Positions 49,315-58,203 are shown, counted from the stretch's first letter. The stretch is DNA of 64,000 nt from Polynucleobacter sp. AP-Reno-20A-A9 (GCF_018882085.1 NZ_JACVPB010000002.1:246964-310963); one strand, 5' to 3'. Notes: generated by a model from the letters alone, not told the origin. A program made the numbers and translations.

Positions 49315-49818
49315 ATGAAATTCAATGCCTATATACAAGCCATCTATCTAGCAGCGTCCGCTGGGGCGCAGATGCTATCTGTCAGCACTGCCAAAGCTAA
49401 TGCTGGTATTGGCCTTGAAGGAGACCGTTATGCACTAGGCACGGGCGCCTATTCGGCCGTCAAGCCAGCTAAAGTGCGTCATATCAGCATCATTGCCTTA
49501 TCTGGCATTGAAACGGCAAATGACTGGTTAACGGCTGGCGATGAACCGACTTTTGATGGGCCTGAAACACGCCGCAATATTGCGCTTGCAGGAATAACAG
49601 CATCCGAACTCAATGCCCTCGTGGGCCAACGATTTCAGCTCGGCAGCATTGAACTACTCGGCACAGAACTATGCACCCCCTGCGAAAGACCGGCCCAATT
49701 ACTCGGCAGGCCAAGCTTCATGGAGGCATTCGAGGGGCGCAGCGGAATTCGGGCCGAGATTTTAAATTCTGGGGTCCTTGCTGTGGGTGATAAGCTCTTC
49801 ATAGGGAATGAGGAATAG
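49315..49818 (+). CDS. MOSC domain-containing protein
   Basis: The protein has the MOSC features GIGLEGDRYALGTGAYSA, RNIALAG and LCTPCERPAQLLG, where the conserved Cys is thought to handle sulfur or molybdenum cofactor. It is a stand-alone domain of about 167 residues. The start is ATG 49315; a GTG at 49306 in the same frame is possible, and neither has a convincing Shine-Dalgarno. The substrate is unknown. Confidence 0.85.
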   Translation: MKFNAYIQAIYLAASAGAQMLSVSTAKANAGIGLEGDRYALGTGAYSAVKPAKVRHISIIALSGIETANDWLTAGDEPTFDGPETRRNIALAGITASELNALVGQRFQLGSIELLGTELCTPCERPAQLLGRPSFMEAFEGRSGIRAEILNSGVLAVGDKLFIGNEE

Positions 49819-49819
49819 C

Positions 49820-50215
49820 ATGATTGAATACCGCGACAACGCCAGCATTAGCGCTGAGCAAGCCATCGATTTATACAAGCGCTCCACTCTTGGTGAGCGA
49901 CGCCCCGTTCACAACGTTCCAAAATTTGAGGACATGCTCAAGAATGCCAACCTCACCATTACTGCATGGGACGGCAAAGCTTTAGTAGGCATTTCTCGTT
50001 CACTAACTGACTTTTCTTATGTGGCCTATCTTGCGGATTTGGCCGTTGATGAAAAATATCAACGCTCCGGCATTGGCAAACAGCTGATTGAGGAAACTAA
50101 AACACGTCTTGGTCCTGAATGCATGATCGTGCTGTTAGCGGCGCCCAAGGCAAATGAATATTACGAACATATTGGCTTTGAACACAATCCACGCGCCTGG
50201 ACTCTCAAAAAGTAA
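49820..50215 (+). CDS. GNAT-family N-acetyltransferase
   Basis: The 131-residue protein shows the acetyl-CoA motif YLADLAVDEKYQRSGIGKQLIEETK and the C-terminal YYEHIGFEHNPRAW. I choose ATG 49820, which has GAGGAA five bases upstream, over an ATG four codons earlier that overlaps the MOSC gene. The substrate is unknown. It is probably cotranscribed with the MOSC gene and the histidine phosphatase gene. Confidence 0.86.
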   Translation: MIEYRDNASISAEQAIDLYKRSTLGERRPVHNVPKFEDMLKNANLTITAWDGKALVGISRSLTDFSYVAYLADLAVDEKYQRSGIGKQLIEETKTRLGPECMIVLLAAPKANEYYEHIGFEHNPRAWTLKK

Positions 50216-50236
50216 TTCCGTCTTTATCATTGCCAT

Positions 50237-50881
50237 ATGACTATTACTCGATTTTGTTTGGTTCGCCACGGTGAAACCGACTGGAATGCCGCACGTCGCC
50301 TTCAAGGCCACACCGATATTGGACTGAATGCCAGAGGCTTAGCTCAAGCAAAGCAAATGGCGCGCGCCCTCAAAAACATTAAGCTTCAATTTGATGTTTT
50401 ATATACCAGCGATCTTCAGCGCGCAGCCAAGACTGCGCAGGCCATTGAAGAGTTATTCGAAACCCCTGCAATTCCGAATGCTGCACTCAGAGAACGTCAT
50501 CTAGGCGCACTACAGGGACTCACTACTGATGAAGCCCCAATGCGCGAACCAGAACTTTGGAAATCTCATCTCAGCAGAAATATTGAAGAGAACTTGCGTG
50601 ATGGCGAAAGCATTCAACAATTTGCAGAGCGCATTCAAACTGCGCTTGTCGAAATCTGCAAACAACATCCAGGAAAAACCATTTTGTTGGTAAGCCATGG
50701 TGGTGCATTAGATATGATGTATAGAATTGTGAGCAATCAAGCTTTGGATGCAGAAAAGGTCGTTACCGTACCGAACGCATCTCTCAACTGGATCAGTCAT
50801 GATGGACTTGCCTGGACGGTAAATAGCTGGGCGGATACAAGCCACCTAGAGGATTTGGCTCTAGACAATCTAGATCTCTAG
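50237..50881 (+). CDS. Histidine phosphatase family protein (phosphoglycerate mutase-like)
   Basis: The 214-residue protein has the catalytic RHG motif in FCLVRHGETDWNAARRLQGHTDIGLN. LYTSDLQRAAKTAQAI, RERHLGALQG and LLVSHGGALDMMYR with the second catalytic His follow. Related proteins act as cofactor-dependent phosphoglycerate mutases or as broad phosphatases such as CobC; the choice cannot be made from sequence alone. Confidence 0.88.
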   Translation: MTITRFCLVRHGETDWNAARRLQGHTDIGLNARGLAQAKQMARALKNIKLQFDVLYTSDLQRAAKTAQAIEELFETPAIPNAALRERHLGALQGLTTDEAPMREPELWKSHLSRNIEENLRDGESIQQFAERIQTALVEICKQHPGKTILLVSHGGALDMMYRIVSNQALDAEKVVTVPNASLNWISHDGLAWTVNSWADTSHLEDLALDNLDL

Positions 50882-50908
50882 TAGCCCACTAGGGCTTATG
50901 ATGCATAC

Positions 50909-51679
50909 ATGAAATCGATTTTTCGCATAGCGGCTCTTTTAATGGCCGCCGCAATCTGCATTCCCGCCTACGCGCTGGATGATATTCCGGATGCGCTACC
51001 GGACCGTATCGTTGGTGATATCGGTGCGGCCGTTTATACCTCCAACTTACATATCGGCACCGAAGGTACTCAATCCTTAGTGCTGCCCTATGCTTTTTTT
51101 GACTATCAGCGTTTTTTCGCTCGCATTGATGAGGTAGGTATTAAGACTTTCAAGATGGGCTATGGCTATTTTGAAGTCATCGGCAAAATTAACTTAGACA
51201 CCTACAAAGTAAAGTCGCTAATCAATGGCAACTCTATCAATCGAAGTGATCCCATCCCTCTTGGCTTGGGAACTTTTCAAGAGACGCCTATTGGGGGATT
51301 TTTTGTTAATGCCTATCATGACTTCGGCAAATCAAAAGGGGCGCTCTATGAATTTTTATACTTTGCAGAAATCGAAACCTATAAAAAAATAGTGGTCTAT
51401 CCTCAAATTGGCGTGGAACGACAGTCAAGCCAGTATGCTAATTATTACTATGGCATCAGCTCTGGAGAGTCGACCGCTACTGGTTATGCCGCTTACAACG
51501 CCCCCGCGACAAACAATCTTTTAGCGGGACTCATGGTAGAAATTCCAGTGGTGGATAACTGGTATATCAATGTATATGGCAAACGCAAATGGATGGGTGG
51601 CGGAATTAATAATAGCCCAGTCATGAATCGCTCATTCCAAGATAATATTTTTATGGCGCTTGCGTATCGCTTTAAGTAA
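50909..51679 (+). CDS. MipA/OmpV-family outer-membrane protein
   Basis: The 256-residue protein begins with a signal peptide (IAALLMAAAICIPAYA, cleavage near residue 22). The mature part alternates beta-strand-like segments such as LVLPYAFFDYQRFFARIDEVG and GGFFVNAYHDFGKSKG, and ends with the aromatic terminus MALAYRFK typical of outer-membrane barrels. MipA in E. coli is a scaffold between murein hydrolase MltA and PBP1B; other members are porin-like. The exact role is unknown. Confidence 0.83.
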   Translation: MKSIFRIAALLMAAAICIPAYALDDIPDALPDRIVGDIGAAVYTSNLHIGTEGTQSLVLPYAFFDYQRFFARIDEVGIKTFKMGYGYFEVIGKINLDTYKVKSLINGNSINRSDPIPLGLGTFQETPIGGFFVNAYHDFGKSKGALYEFLYFAEIETYKKIVVYPQIGVERQSSQYANYYYGISSGESTATGYAAYNAPATNNLLAGLMVEIPVVDNWYINVYGKRKWMGGGINNSPVMNRSFQDNIFMALAYRFK

Positions 51680-51689
51680 GCAGAAAAAA

Positions 51690-51718
51690 TAAACTGCCTG
51701 CGGAAGGCAGCTTTATCA
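51690..51718. terminator. Probable terminator between the MipA-like and TauE-like genes
   Basis: CTGCCT and AGGCAG form a 6-bp stem around a GCGGA loop, with AAA to the left and CTTTAT to the right. It sits between two converging genes and could serve both. The U-tract is short. Confidence 0.5.
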
Positions 51719-51742
51719 AGCTAGTAATTTATACCGATGTTA

Positions 51743-52477
51743 TTAGAACGACATGGCTAATATGGACAGGCCTGAAATGAACATCACCAACTCCATCAGC
51801 AGTAAAAATTTCTTTTCCGGTAATGCTAGAACAATTTTCTTAGAAAAAATAGAGCCGACCAAAACACAACTTCCAATGAGAAGCCCCTGAATGATTGCGG
51901 TTACATTCAAAAAGCCTAGCTGATGAAACGTAATGCCCTTGGTAAATAGAATAGATAAGGTACTCGCGGCCTCTGTTCCGAGGAACGCGCCCTTAGTGAG
52001 GCCATAGGCCAAAAAGAAAGGGGTATTAATGGCGCCCGTTGTTGCAACAATGCCAGTCAAATAGCCGATAGCAGCCCCAACCAAAGCCATCTGCCAAAGT
52101 TTTAGATAAAAATTTTGATTGCGCATCCAGCGACGAATCGGAATTAACGCGATTAAAAATAATCCTAGAGTAATTTCTATTAATCGCTCATCAAGCTGCA
52201 CCAGAGTATTCACACCCAATATTGTGAATGGTATTGCAGCTAGGCTATAGACAAAACATACACGCCATTGGATCACGCTCCACCATAGAAAAATGCGAGA
52301 GAGATTAGCTACGGTGGCAACCAAAGCGATCACAGGAATTGCCTGAATCGGCCCATAAAAATAGACCAAAGCGGGCATCAATATGATCGTGGTGCCAAAA
52401 CCAATGACACCACCTAAAACCCCAGCAGCTAGGCCCAATGAGCCCAACACTAAGGCTTGAAGAAGTAGCTCAGACAA
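51743..52477 (-). CDS. TauE/SafE (sulfite exporter) family permease
   Basis: The 244-residue protein has about seven to eight hydrophobic helices and the duplicated Gly-rich family motif: GVLGGVIGFGTTIILMPALVYFYG near the N-terminus and AAIGYLTGIVATTGAINTPFFLAYG in the second half. The family exports sulfite, sulfoacetate or other anions. The start is TTG with no ATG in reach and a weak upstream Shine-Dalgarno. The substrate is unknown. Confidence 0.84.
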   Translation of the reverse strand: MSELLLQALVLGSLGLAAGVLGGVIGFGTTIILMPALVYFYGPIQAIPVIALVATVANLSRIFLWWSVIQWRVCFVYSLAAIPFTILGVNTLVQLDERLIEITLGLFLIALIPIRRWMRNQNFYLKLWQMALVGAAIGYLTGIVATTGAINTPFFLAYGLTKGAFLGTEAASTLSILFTKGITFHQLGFLNVTAIIQGLLIGSCVLVGSIFSKKIVLALPEKKFLLLMELVMFISGLSILAMSF

Positions 52478-52509
52478 GTCTATTAATCTTGATTAATTTT
52501 CAAAATGAA

Positions 52510-52665
52510 TTAACGCCCGCCCTGGCAATCTAAAGGCATTTCCCACATAGGCTTGCCTTGGCTGAAATCACAATTCACTCCATCTGGAGATGTAGTGCTG
52601 GCAAGACAACCGCTCAAAACCAGAGCAAATAAAGTCACAGTTAAAGCTAGGAGTGTTTTTTTCAT
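52510..52665 (-). CDS. Very small lipoprotein, 51 residues
   Basis: The minus strand reads MKKTLLALTVTLFALVLSGC, a clean lipoprotein signal with lipobox LSGC. A mature peptide of about 32 residues follows, containing SPDGVNCDFSQGKPMWEMPLDCQGG with two Cys. Both the signal peptide and the AT-rich upstream region support a real gene. I do not recognise the family. It lies between the TauE-like and MAPEG genes on the same strand. Confidence 0.7.
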   Translation of the reverse strand: MKKTLLALTVTLFALVLSGCLASTTSPDGVNCDFSQGKPMWEMPLDCQGGR

Positions 52666-52733
52666 GTTGCGATACCTCAATCAAAAGACGATTTTATAAA
52701 CAAAGACTATCTTAAATCCAAGAATCTCCAGAC

Positions 52734-53132
52734 CTAATTAGCCAGATAGAACAAAGACCACCCCAAGTTCAGAACAGCCAATGCAATGAGCGTGAAAAAA
52801 GTAAACTTCATCCCAAGCACACGCTTGCTGAAATCTGGTGGAGGGGTATTCATGCCCTTTGCATGAATCAAGCGGCCAATAATGAGCGCAATACCTGGAA
52901 CAGCAACCAACCACCAAGGGGCGCCATTTAACTCAAGACAAGCAATTAGGATAATTCCAATGGGAACGTATTCGGCAAAGTTGCCTTGGGTGCGAATGGC
53001 TCTCTCAAGATCTTCGTGACCACCACTTCCTAGACCAACCTTATTTTTTCTTCTTAAGCCAATGACGGCAAGAGACAGTTTGATAAAAATGAGCGCTAGG
53101 ATGGCCGCAATGATTGATGTGATTAATAACAT
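52734..53132 (-). CDS. MAPEG-family membrane protein
   Basis: The 132-residue protein has four hydrophobic helices and the family motif HEDLERAIRTQGNFAEYVPIGII, with the conserved Arg-x-x-x-Asn region. MAPEG proteins act on glutathione- or eicosanoid-like substrates in eukaryotes; the bacterial role is generally unproven. A strong Shine-Dalgarno AAGGAG precedes the ATG. It is 10 bases downstream of a haloacid-dehalogenase gene. Confidence 0.85.
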   Translation of the reverse strand: MLLITSIIAAILALIFIKLSLAVIGLRRKNKVGLGSGGHEDLERAIRTQGNFAEYVPIGIILIACLELNGAPWWLVAVPGIALIIGRLIHAKGMNTPPPDFSKRVLGMKFTFFTLIALAVLNLGWSLFYLAN

Positions 53133-53142
53133 TCATATCTCC

Positions 53143-53826
53143 TTAGATAACTTCTAATACCTTGCTTAAAGCATCGCCTTCATAGTTTGGTTTTTCACCA
53201 ATCTCTTCAAAAGGGTGGCCAAGACGATTAACCCAAAATACATCAAAGCCATACCACTTTGCGGCTAGAGCATCCCAAGCATTACTCGATACAAAGAGAA
53301 TTTCTTCATTCTTTACAGGAAATGCATTTAATAGAAGCTCGTAGGCCTGTGGGGCTGTTTTAAATAAGCGCACATCCTCGATGGTGACAACTTTATCTAG
53401 ATAAGGCTTCAAGCCATTGCTCTCGACTACGGTTGCCAACATCTCTCTACTGCCATTAGATAAAATCGCAGTAGAGATTCCTTTTTGTTTAATTGTTTTC
53501 AGCACACTTAGGCTATCTTCAAAACCAGTGAGCTTGGCATACTGGTCCATCAGTCGTTTCTCATAGTCTGTCGTGAGATTTAAATTCATGCGCTTACAAA
53601 CATACCTCAAAGAACGAATCGTCAATTCCCAAAATGGAAGATAGTACTTACTACCACTAGGATTGGGATCGCTCATCGTCACCAAACGGGTGTATTCAAT
53701 TTGGCGATCACGCCACATTAAAGCAAAGGCCTGTCCATGCCCTGGAAATAATTCTTCTGCCAACTGCCCCATGGAATACACATCAAATAATGTGCCATAG
53801 GCATCAAAAGCGATTAGCTTATACAT
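53143..53826 (-). CDS. Haloacid dehalogenase, type II family
   Basis: The 227-residue HAD protein has the nucleophile motif AFDAYGTLFDV at the N-terminus, LSNGSREML as motif II, a Lys in LFKTAPQAYELLL and FVSSNAWDALAAKWYGFDVFWVNR as motif III. This pattern is that of L-2-haloacid dehalogenases. Whether it dehalogenates in this organism or acts on another substrate is open. Confidence 0.87.
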   Translation of the reverse strand: MYKLIAFDAYGTLFDVYSMGQLAEELFPGHGQAFALMWRDRQIEYTRLVTMSDPNPSGSKYYLPFWELTIRSLRYVCKRMNLNLTTDYEKRLMDQYAKLTGFEDSLSVLKTIKQKGISTAILSNGSREMLATVVESNGLKPYLDKVVTIEDVRLFKTAPQAYELLLNAFPVKNEEILFVSSNAWDALAAKWYGFDVFWVNRLGHPFEEIGEKPNYEGDALSKVLEVI

Positions 53827-53897
53827 ATGTCTTTGTCTTCTAGTGTGAATTTCTATTGTCGTTTAAATGCATTATGAGTCGAAACGCATCTTCACAC

Positions 53898-54581
53898 TTA
53901 CTCAGAGAATTTAGCCAATGCATGCCACCCAAAACTGAGTAGAGGGAGCATATCTTTAGCGAAACTGGTCACTTCTTTTATTAATTCTTTTGAGCAAATC
54001 GTTGATCTGGGCAACTGCTTTCTAATAATCCAACCTTTTAGTTTGATAGCTCGCTCAACCTCTACCGGAACATCATTAAAACCTCTAGGAATGCGGGCTA
54101 ATGTGCTGGAATAATCCAGCTCATAGCCCTTTCTTTTTAAAGACTTCTCAAGAGATAGCCAAGCCTTAGGATTATCCAAAATCCCCTGCCTGAGTTTTTT
54201 TAGATTATGGGCTTCTGGCTGCAAATAACCTGCGGCGCATCTACTGCCCAGGGGGTCTAAACGAAAATACAGAACTCCCGGAGAGTGCTTGTCGCCAGTT
54301 CTCGTAAAGAGCCCGCTGGCATGCATGTTGTAAGGATGCTTTGCTTTTGAAAACCGAGCATCTCGATTAATTCGAAAGAGAGATTTTTTGGGATCACCCC
54401 ACAACGGCACATCTTTATTGGCGAGACTCTCAGACAAGGCGTCTGTAAAGTGCTTCATGGGTTCACGCACAAACTCTTCATATTTTGAGCGATGTTCAGA
54501 AAACCAAACCCTTGTTTGGTTATCGGTAAGCTCCTCAAGAAATTTGAAAGCCTTCGGACTAAACCCAATAAAGTCACTCAT
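53898..54581 (-). CDS. DUF2461 family protein
   Basis: The 227-residue protein contains the DUF2461 features GFSPKAFKFLEELTDNQTRVWF near the start, FRINRDARFSKAKHPYNMHASGLF and SPGVLYFRLDPLGSRCAAGYLQPE. The function of the family is unknown. It follows the small periplasmic protein gene by 25 bases on the same strand. Confidence 0.87.
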   Translation of the reverse strand: MSDFIGFSPKAFKFLEELTDNQTRVWFSEHRSKYEEFVREPMKHFTDALSESLANKDVPLWGDPKKSLFRINRDARFSKAKHPYNMHASGLFTRTGDKHSPGVLYFRLDPLGSRCAAGYLQPEAHNLKKLRQGILDNPKAWLSLEKSLKRKGYELDYSSTLARIPRGFNDVPVEVERAIKLKGWIIRKQLPRSTICSKELIKEVTSFAKDMLPLLSFGWHALAKFSE

Positions 54582-54606
54582 TGAAGTAGGGGCGAGAATA
54601 CCAAGC

Positions 54607-55038
54607 CTAGCTTGGTTGCTTAAACCACTTTTGCTTTTCTTCAGGGCTCATATTTTCCCATTTGGCTCTTCGGGCCTTCAGTTCTGCCTGCTCTTCTGGT
54701 GTTAATCCATCAAAGAACGCTTTTTTCTCGGCTTTCATTTTTTCTTTTTGTTCAGGAGTAATGGATTGCCATTGAGTCTTCATTCTCTCCTGAAGCAACT
54801 TGCGATCCTCTGGGCTTAAGGCCTTCATTTGATCGCGCCTCTGATGCCAGTATGCTTTTCGCTCTTCTGGTGTTGCCTTCAGCAATGCAGCGTCTATTTC
54901 CTTCATCTGCTCAAAGCGCTGATCAAAACTCAGATTGATATTGGCCAAAGGGTTTGGTGGCTCAGGGATAGCAGCGCATGCCAAGGAAATCACAGAAATA
55001 CTCAATAGCAGTCCAACTACCCATTTTTTAGAACTCAT
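54607..55038 (-). CDS. Periplasmic protein with CpxP/DUF3106-like repeats
   Basis: The 143-residue product has a signal peptide (VVGLLLSISVISLACA) and then repeated short helical units with the theme xxPEExxx(W/R): ATPEERKAYWHQRRDQ, LSPEDRKLLQERMKTQW, ITPEQKEKM, LTPEEQAELKARRAKW and MSPEEKQKWF. Such Pro-Glu-Glu repeats resemble DUF3106 and spheroplast-protein-Y-like proteins. The ATG at 55038 is preceded by AGGAGGTGA at ideal spacing; an earlier GTG is less likely. Function is unknown. Confidence 0.82.
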   Translation of the reverse strand: MSSKKWVVGLLLSISVISLACAAIPEPPNPLANINLSFDQRFEQMKEIDAALLKATPEERKAYWHQRRDQMKALSPEDRKLLQERMKTQWQSITPEQKEKMKAEKKAFFDGLTPEEQAELKARRAKWENMSPEEKQKWFKQPS

Positions 55039-55116
55039 CACTTCACCTCCTGCTGGTTATGATTCATTCTAATACCGACCCAGTCGGAGTCAACCGAAAC
55101 AGAGGGTTGATTCCGT

Positions 55117-56073
55117 CTAGTAAGTTAATCCCGCAACATAGGCATAAAGTGGGATTCCCAAAATGATATTGAAGGGAAAAGTAATTCCTAATGACATTCC
55201 CATATATAAAGCTGGGTTTACTTCTGGAAGTGCGTGCCTTAATACTGCTGGCACGGCAATATAAGAAGCGCTAGCGGCAAGTACCATCAATAAAACGGTA
55301 TCACCCAAAGGCAGACCCAATAACTTGCAAAGTCCTAATGCGATAGAGGCATGAACCAAAGGGGCGCCAATTGCATAAAGCAAAGTAATGGGCGGCTTAC
55401 CCTTTAATCCCTCAAAGTTCTTGGCCGCCATCAAACCCATATCGAGCAAAAAGAAGGCGAGCATTCCCTTGAACAAATCGATTGAAAATGGGGCCATTAT
55501 TTTTTGCCCACTATCGCCACTGACTAAGCCAACTATCATCGAGCCCAAAAGGAGTAGCTGCGCACCATCAGTAAATGATTCATGAAAGATCTTTGACATG
55601 CTTGTAGGCTGCGCTGAATTCGTAGCCGATGTCCTAGCCTTATTTGCCAACAAGATTGCTAGAATGATTGCCGGCGACTCCATCAAAGCCATTGCGGCTG
55701 CCATATGTCCACCAAACGCAATGCCGTATTGATCAAGTGCTTGTGTCGCAGTAATAAACGTAACAGCGCTAACTGAACCATAAGTAGCGGCAATAGCAGC
55801 TGCATCATAGTTATTGAGTTTGGTTCTTAAAACAAAATACCCCATTAGAGGGATGATGATCGCCAAAAATATCGCCAACCCAAGTGCCAAACCAATCTCA
55901 AGAGTAAATCCTGATTTATGAAGAGCAAAGCCACCCTTTAAACCCAAAGCCATCAATAGATAGAGCGATAAAAATCTAGCAATAGGCTGAGGTATTTCTA
56001 GATTGGATTTAACGGCACCAGCAAAAGCACCAAAGACAAAAAAGAGAATTGCTGGATCTAAGAAATTATTCAT
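55117..56073 (-). CDS. SbtA-like sodium-dependent bicarbonate permease
   Basis: The 318-residue protein has about ten hydrophobic helices and follows the SbtA pattern: DPAILFFVFGAFAGAVKSNLEIP, LLMALGLKGGFALHKSG, FDMGLMAAKNFEG-like LDMGLMAAKNFEGLK, and APLVHASIALGLCKLLG. Known members are Na+/HCO3- symporters in cyanobacteria; heterotroph homologues are less studied. A beta-carbonic anhydrase is encoded elsewhere in the window. No P-II-like SbtB partner gene is next to it. Confidence 0.84.
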   Translation of the reverse strand: MNNFLDPAILFFVFGAFAGAVKSNLEIPQPIARFLSLYLLMALGLKGGFALHKSGFTLEIGLALGLAIFLAIIIPLMGYFVLRTKLNNYDAAAIAATYGSVSAVTFITATQALDQYGIAFGGHMAAAMALMESPAIILAILLANKARTSATNSAQPTSMSKIFHESFTDGAQLLLLGSMIVGLVSGDSGQKIMAPFSIDLFKGMLAFFLLDMGLMAAKNFEGLKGKPPITLLYAIGAPLVHASIALGLCKLLGLPLGDTVLLMVLAASASYIAVPAVLRHALPEVNPALYMGMSLGITFPFNIILGIPLYAYVAGLTY

Positions 56074-56349
56074 ACCAACATCTTAGGTAATTTTAGAAAT
56101 TCTTGTATTAGCCCTATATCGTCTGAGGGCTAAACAGGGTCGATATGAGTCATGTCATTAAGCACCGGCAATTACTTCTTTATTTCATTGCCCGCGTTTA
56201 AGGCAATGTCCTGCCCAACCTTACGAGAAGTTTTTCTGCTTTCCAACTTACAGCTAGCAATCGCCAAATCTACATTCCTTACAGTTTTGAACTACCCTCA
56301 GGTGTTGCTGATATTTCTTGGTAGCGCAGAATAGAAACAAACCAAAAGT
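56074..56349. other. Intergenic region between two minus-strand permease genes
   Basis: This 276-base AT-rich stretch probably carries the promoter of the SbtA-like gene. I see no RNA element, and the only open frame on the plus strand (56152-56334) lacks a Shine-Dalgarno, any motif and neighbouring support. Confidence 0.4.
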
Positions 56350-57111
56350 TCAAGATGATCGATTCTTCATTGCAACCCTAATATCTTGATAAATCTGTAA
56401 ACCGGCAATAATGACGAGGGAGAGGGATAAGGGCACTACTGAAATATAGCCAACCCTCTTAAAACTTACTGCTCCAATAATTCCGCCCACCAAAAACATT
56501 CCAAAAATAAATAGATGGGTTTTGAGTTTCTGTCTGTTAGCCATAACATAACCGCTCACATTGGCTGCTTGTGACTTATTCCAATAGATCAGCTTGCCTA
56601 GCTCAATACCTATATCAGTAATTACGCCCGTCATATGCGTGGTTCTTATCTCTGCTCTAGAGGCTTTTGTAACTATGGCGTTTTGTAGACCCATCACAAA
56701 ACATAAAAGGAGGGCAATTGCTGGGACAGTTAAAGGCAGGTAGATATTCAAGTTGGCCCCCACCAATCCAAACACTAAGAGCAGGATAGCCTCGACCAAT
56801 AAGGGCAAAGCAAACTCACTATGAATTTTTCTTCTATGCCCCCAGTTAACAAGAATGGCAGTAGTTGCTGCTCCAAACAGAAACGAGAGCAAAAGTGAGA
56901 TGCCGCCCAATACAGAAATAAAATTATTGAGAGCTAGGTCATCGCCAATCGCGGAAATAATGCCGCTCATATGAGAGGTATAACGAGCAATCGCCAGAAA
57001 CCCGCCCGCATTCACCGCGCCCGCCACAAATGCCATATAGGCACCTAGCTGAACATTAGTCTTATGTGAGCGTTGAGCACTAGTTAAAAGCTGAATGAAC
57101 TTTATTGGCAT
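56350..57111 (-). CDS. DUF1275 (YoaK) family membrane protein
   Basis: The 253-residue protein has six to seven predicted helices and the family signature GAYMAFVAGAVNAGGFLAIARYTSHMSGIIS together with LLCFVMGLQNAIVTKASRAEIRTTHMTGVITDIGIELGKLIYW. The function is unknown; a transporter has been proposed. It lies downstream of cydAB in the same direction, separated by hairpins. Confidence 0.86.
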   Translation of the reverse strand: MPIKFIQLLTSAQRSHKTNVQLGAYMAFVAGAVNAGGFLAIARYTSHMSGIISAIGDDLALNNFISVLGGISLLLSFLFGAATTAILVNWGHRRKIHSEFALPLLVEAILLLVFGLVGANLNIYLPLTVPAIALLLCFVMGLQNAIVTKASRAEIRTTHMTGVITDIGIELGKLIYWNKSQAANVSGYVMANRQKLKTHLFIFGMFLVGGIIGAVSFKRVGYISVVPLSLSLVIIAGLQIYQDIRVAMKNRSS

Positions 57112-57155
57112 TGAAGCTTCATTCTACGGCCCACACTGATTTATCAGTTGGTGAA

Positions 57156-57173
57156 GCGCCCCTTTAGGGGGCG
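57156..57173 (-). terminator. GC-rich hairpin after cydB
   Basis: GCGCCCC and GGGGCGC form a 7-bp stem 15 bases after the cydB stop on the minus strand. A second small repeat, ACTGAT/ATCAGT, follows near 57137-57150. Neither has a U-tract, so this is a possible weak or Rho-assisted terminator, or an RNA-end protecting element. Confidence 0.4.
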
Positions 57174-57187
57174 CCCAAACTATTACT

Positions 57188-58201
57188 TTAGTAATAACTC
57201 AGTGGCTCGGTTTTGCCCCAAAAGATTTTGTAGGAATAAATGGTGTATCCAATGATGGTTGGCAGTACAACAACAGCCCCCCAAAAAATCACCCACAATG
57301 ACTCCGTAGCTGAAGCTGCCTCCCAAATAGTCATTCTGTCTACAACGATGTAGGGGAACATGCTGTAAGCGATTCCTAAAAACGCCAGGACAAAGATGGC
57401 TACACTTAGCGCAAAAGGAACCCAAACAGGAGCGGGCTTATTCTTCTGCATTTTTAACAAGTTCAAATCGATAAATATAAAACAAGCCAAGGTCAGAACC
57501 GGAAACGGCAGCAAGAAAAAGACATTGGGAAAGTTAAACCACTTTGCCGCAATCTCTGAACTAAAGAATGGTGTCGCTACAGAAATGATCCCAACACCTA
57601 GGGCTGTAAATAAGAGGCACTTTCTTGCCCAGCCTACTGCCTTTAGCTGTAACTCGCCAGAAGTCTTCATAATCAGCCAGCTAGCTCCCAATAAGGCATA
57701 TCCAGCAGGCAGGCAAAGCGCCACGATGAAAGAAAATATCCAACCCAAGTATCCAGAGTCAAAACCAATCACTTCTCTACCAACCATCACCCCTTGAGAT
57801 GCCGCGGCCAAGAAGCTGCCAAAAAAGAATAGAAAATTCCAGACTGACTTCTGACTCATATGTGCTTTTGCGCGAAAGTCAAAAGATACACCTCGTAAAA
57901 TTAATCCAGCCAACATGATGCCCACAGGCAAATAAAGTTCTGTCAAAATAATTCCGTGGGCCATTGGAAAGGCAATCAAGAGAACTCCTACTCCGAGCAC
58001 TAACCAAGTTTCATTAGCATCCCAAAAAGGACCGATTGATGAAATCATGATGTCCTTTTCTGATTCACTTGCCTGATTCAATAAGATGCCAACGCCCAAG
58101 TCGTATCCATCCAAAACAACGTAAGCAACCATTGCAATGCCCATGGCAACTAAAAAGAAAAGGGGTAACCAGCCAGAGGGTTCGTATAAATTAGGAATCA
58201 T
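57188..58201 (-). CDS. cydB: Cytochrome bd-type (CIO-like) quinol oxidase subunit II
   Basis: The 337-residue subunit begins with helices around MAYVVLDGYDLGVGILLNQASE, the CydB signature. It also has SIGPFWDANETWLVLGVGVLLIAFPMAH and later YSMFPYIVVDRMTIWEAA. It supports the heme-bearing subunit I, from which it is separated by 2 bases. No CydX-sized frame follows the stop, in keeping with the CIO type. Confidence 0.93.
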   Translation of the reverse strand: MIPNLYEPSGWLPLFFLVAMGIAMVAYVVLDGYDLGVGILLNQASESEKDIMISSIGPFWDANETWLVLGVGVLLIAFPMAHGIILTELYLPVGIMLAGLILRGVSFDFRAKAHMSQKSVWNFLFFFGSFLAAASQGVMVGREVIGFDSGYLGWIFSFIVALCLPAGYALLGASWLIMKTSGELQLKAVGWARKCLLFTALGVGIISVATPFFSSEIAAKWFNFPNVFFLLPFPVLTLACFIFIDLNLLKMQKNKPAPVWVPFALSVAIFVLAFLGIAYSMFPYIVVDRMTIWEAASATESLWVIFWGAVVVLPTIIGYTIYSYKIFWGKTEPLSYY

Positions 58202-58203
58202 TC

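Noticed and set aside
56152..56334. 60-codon frame upstream of the SbtA-like gene
   Set aside because: No Shine-Dalgarno, signal, motif or contextual support.
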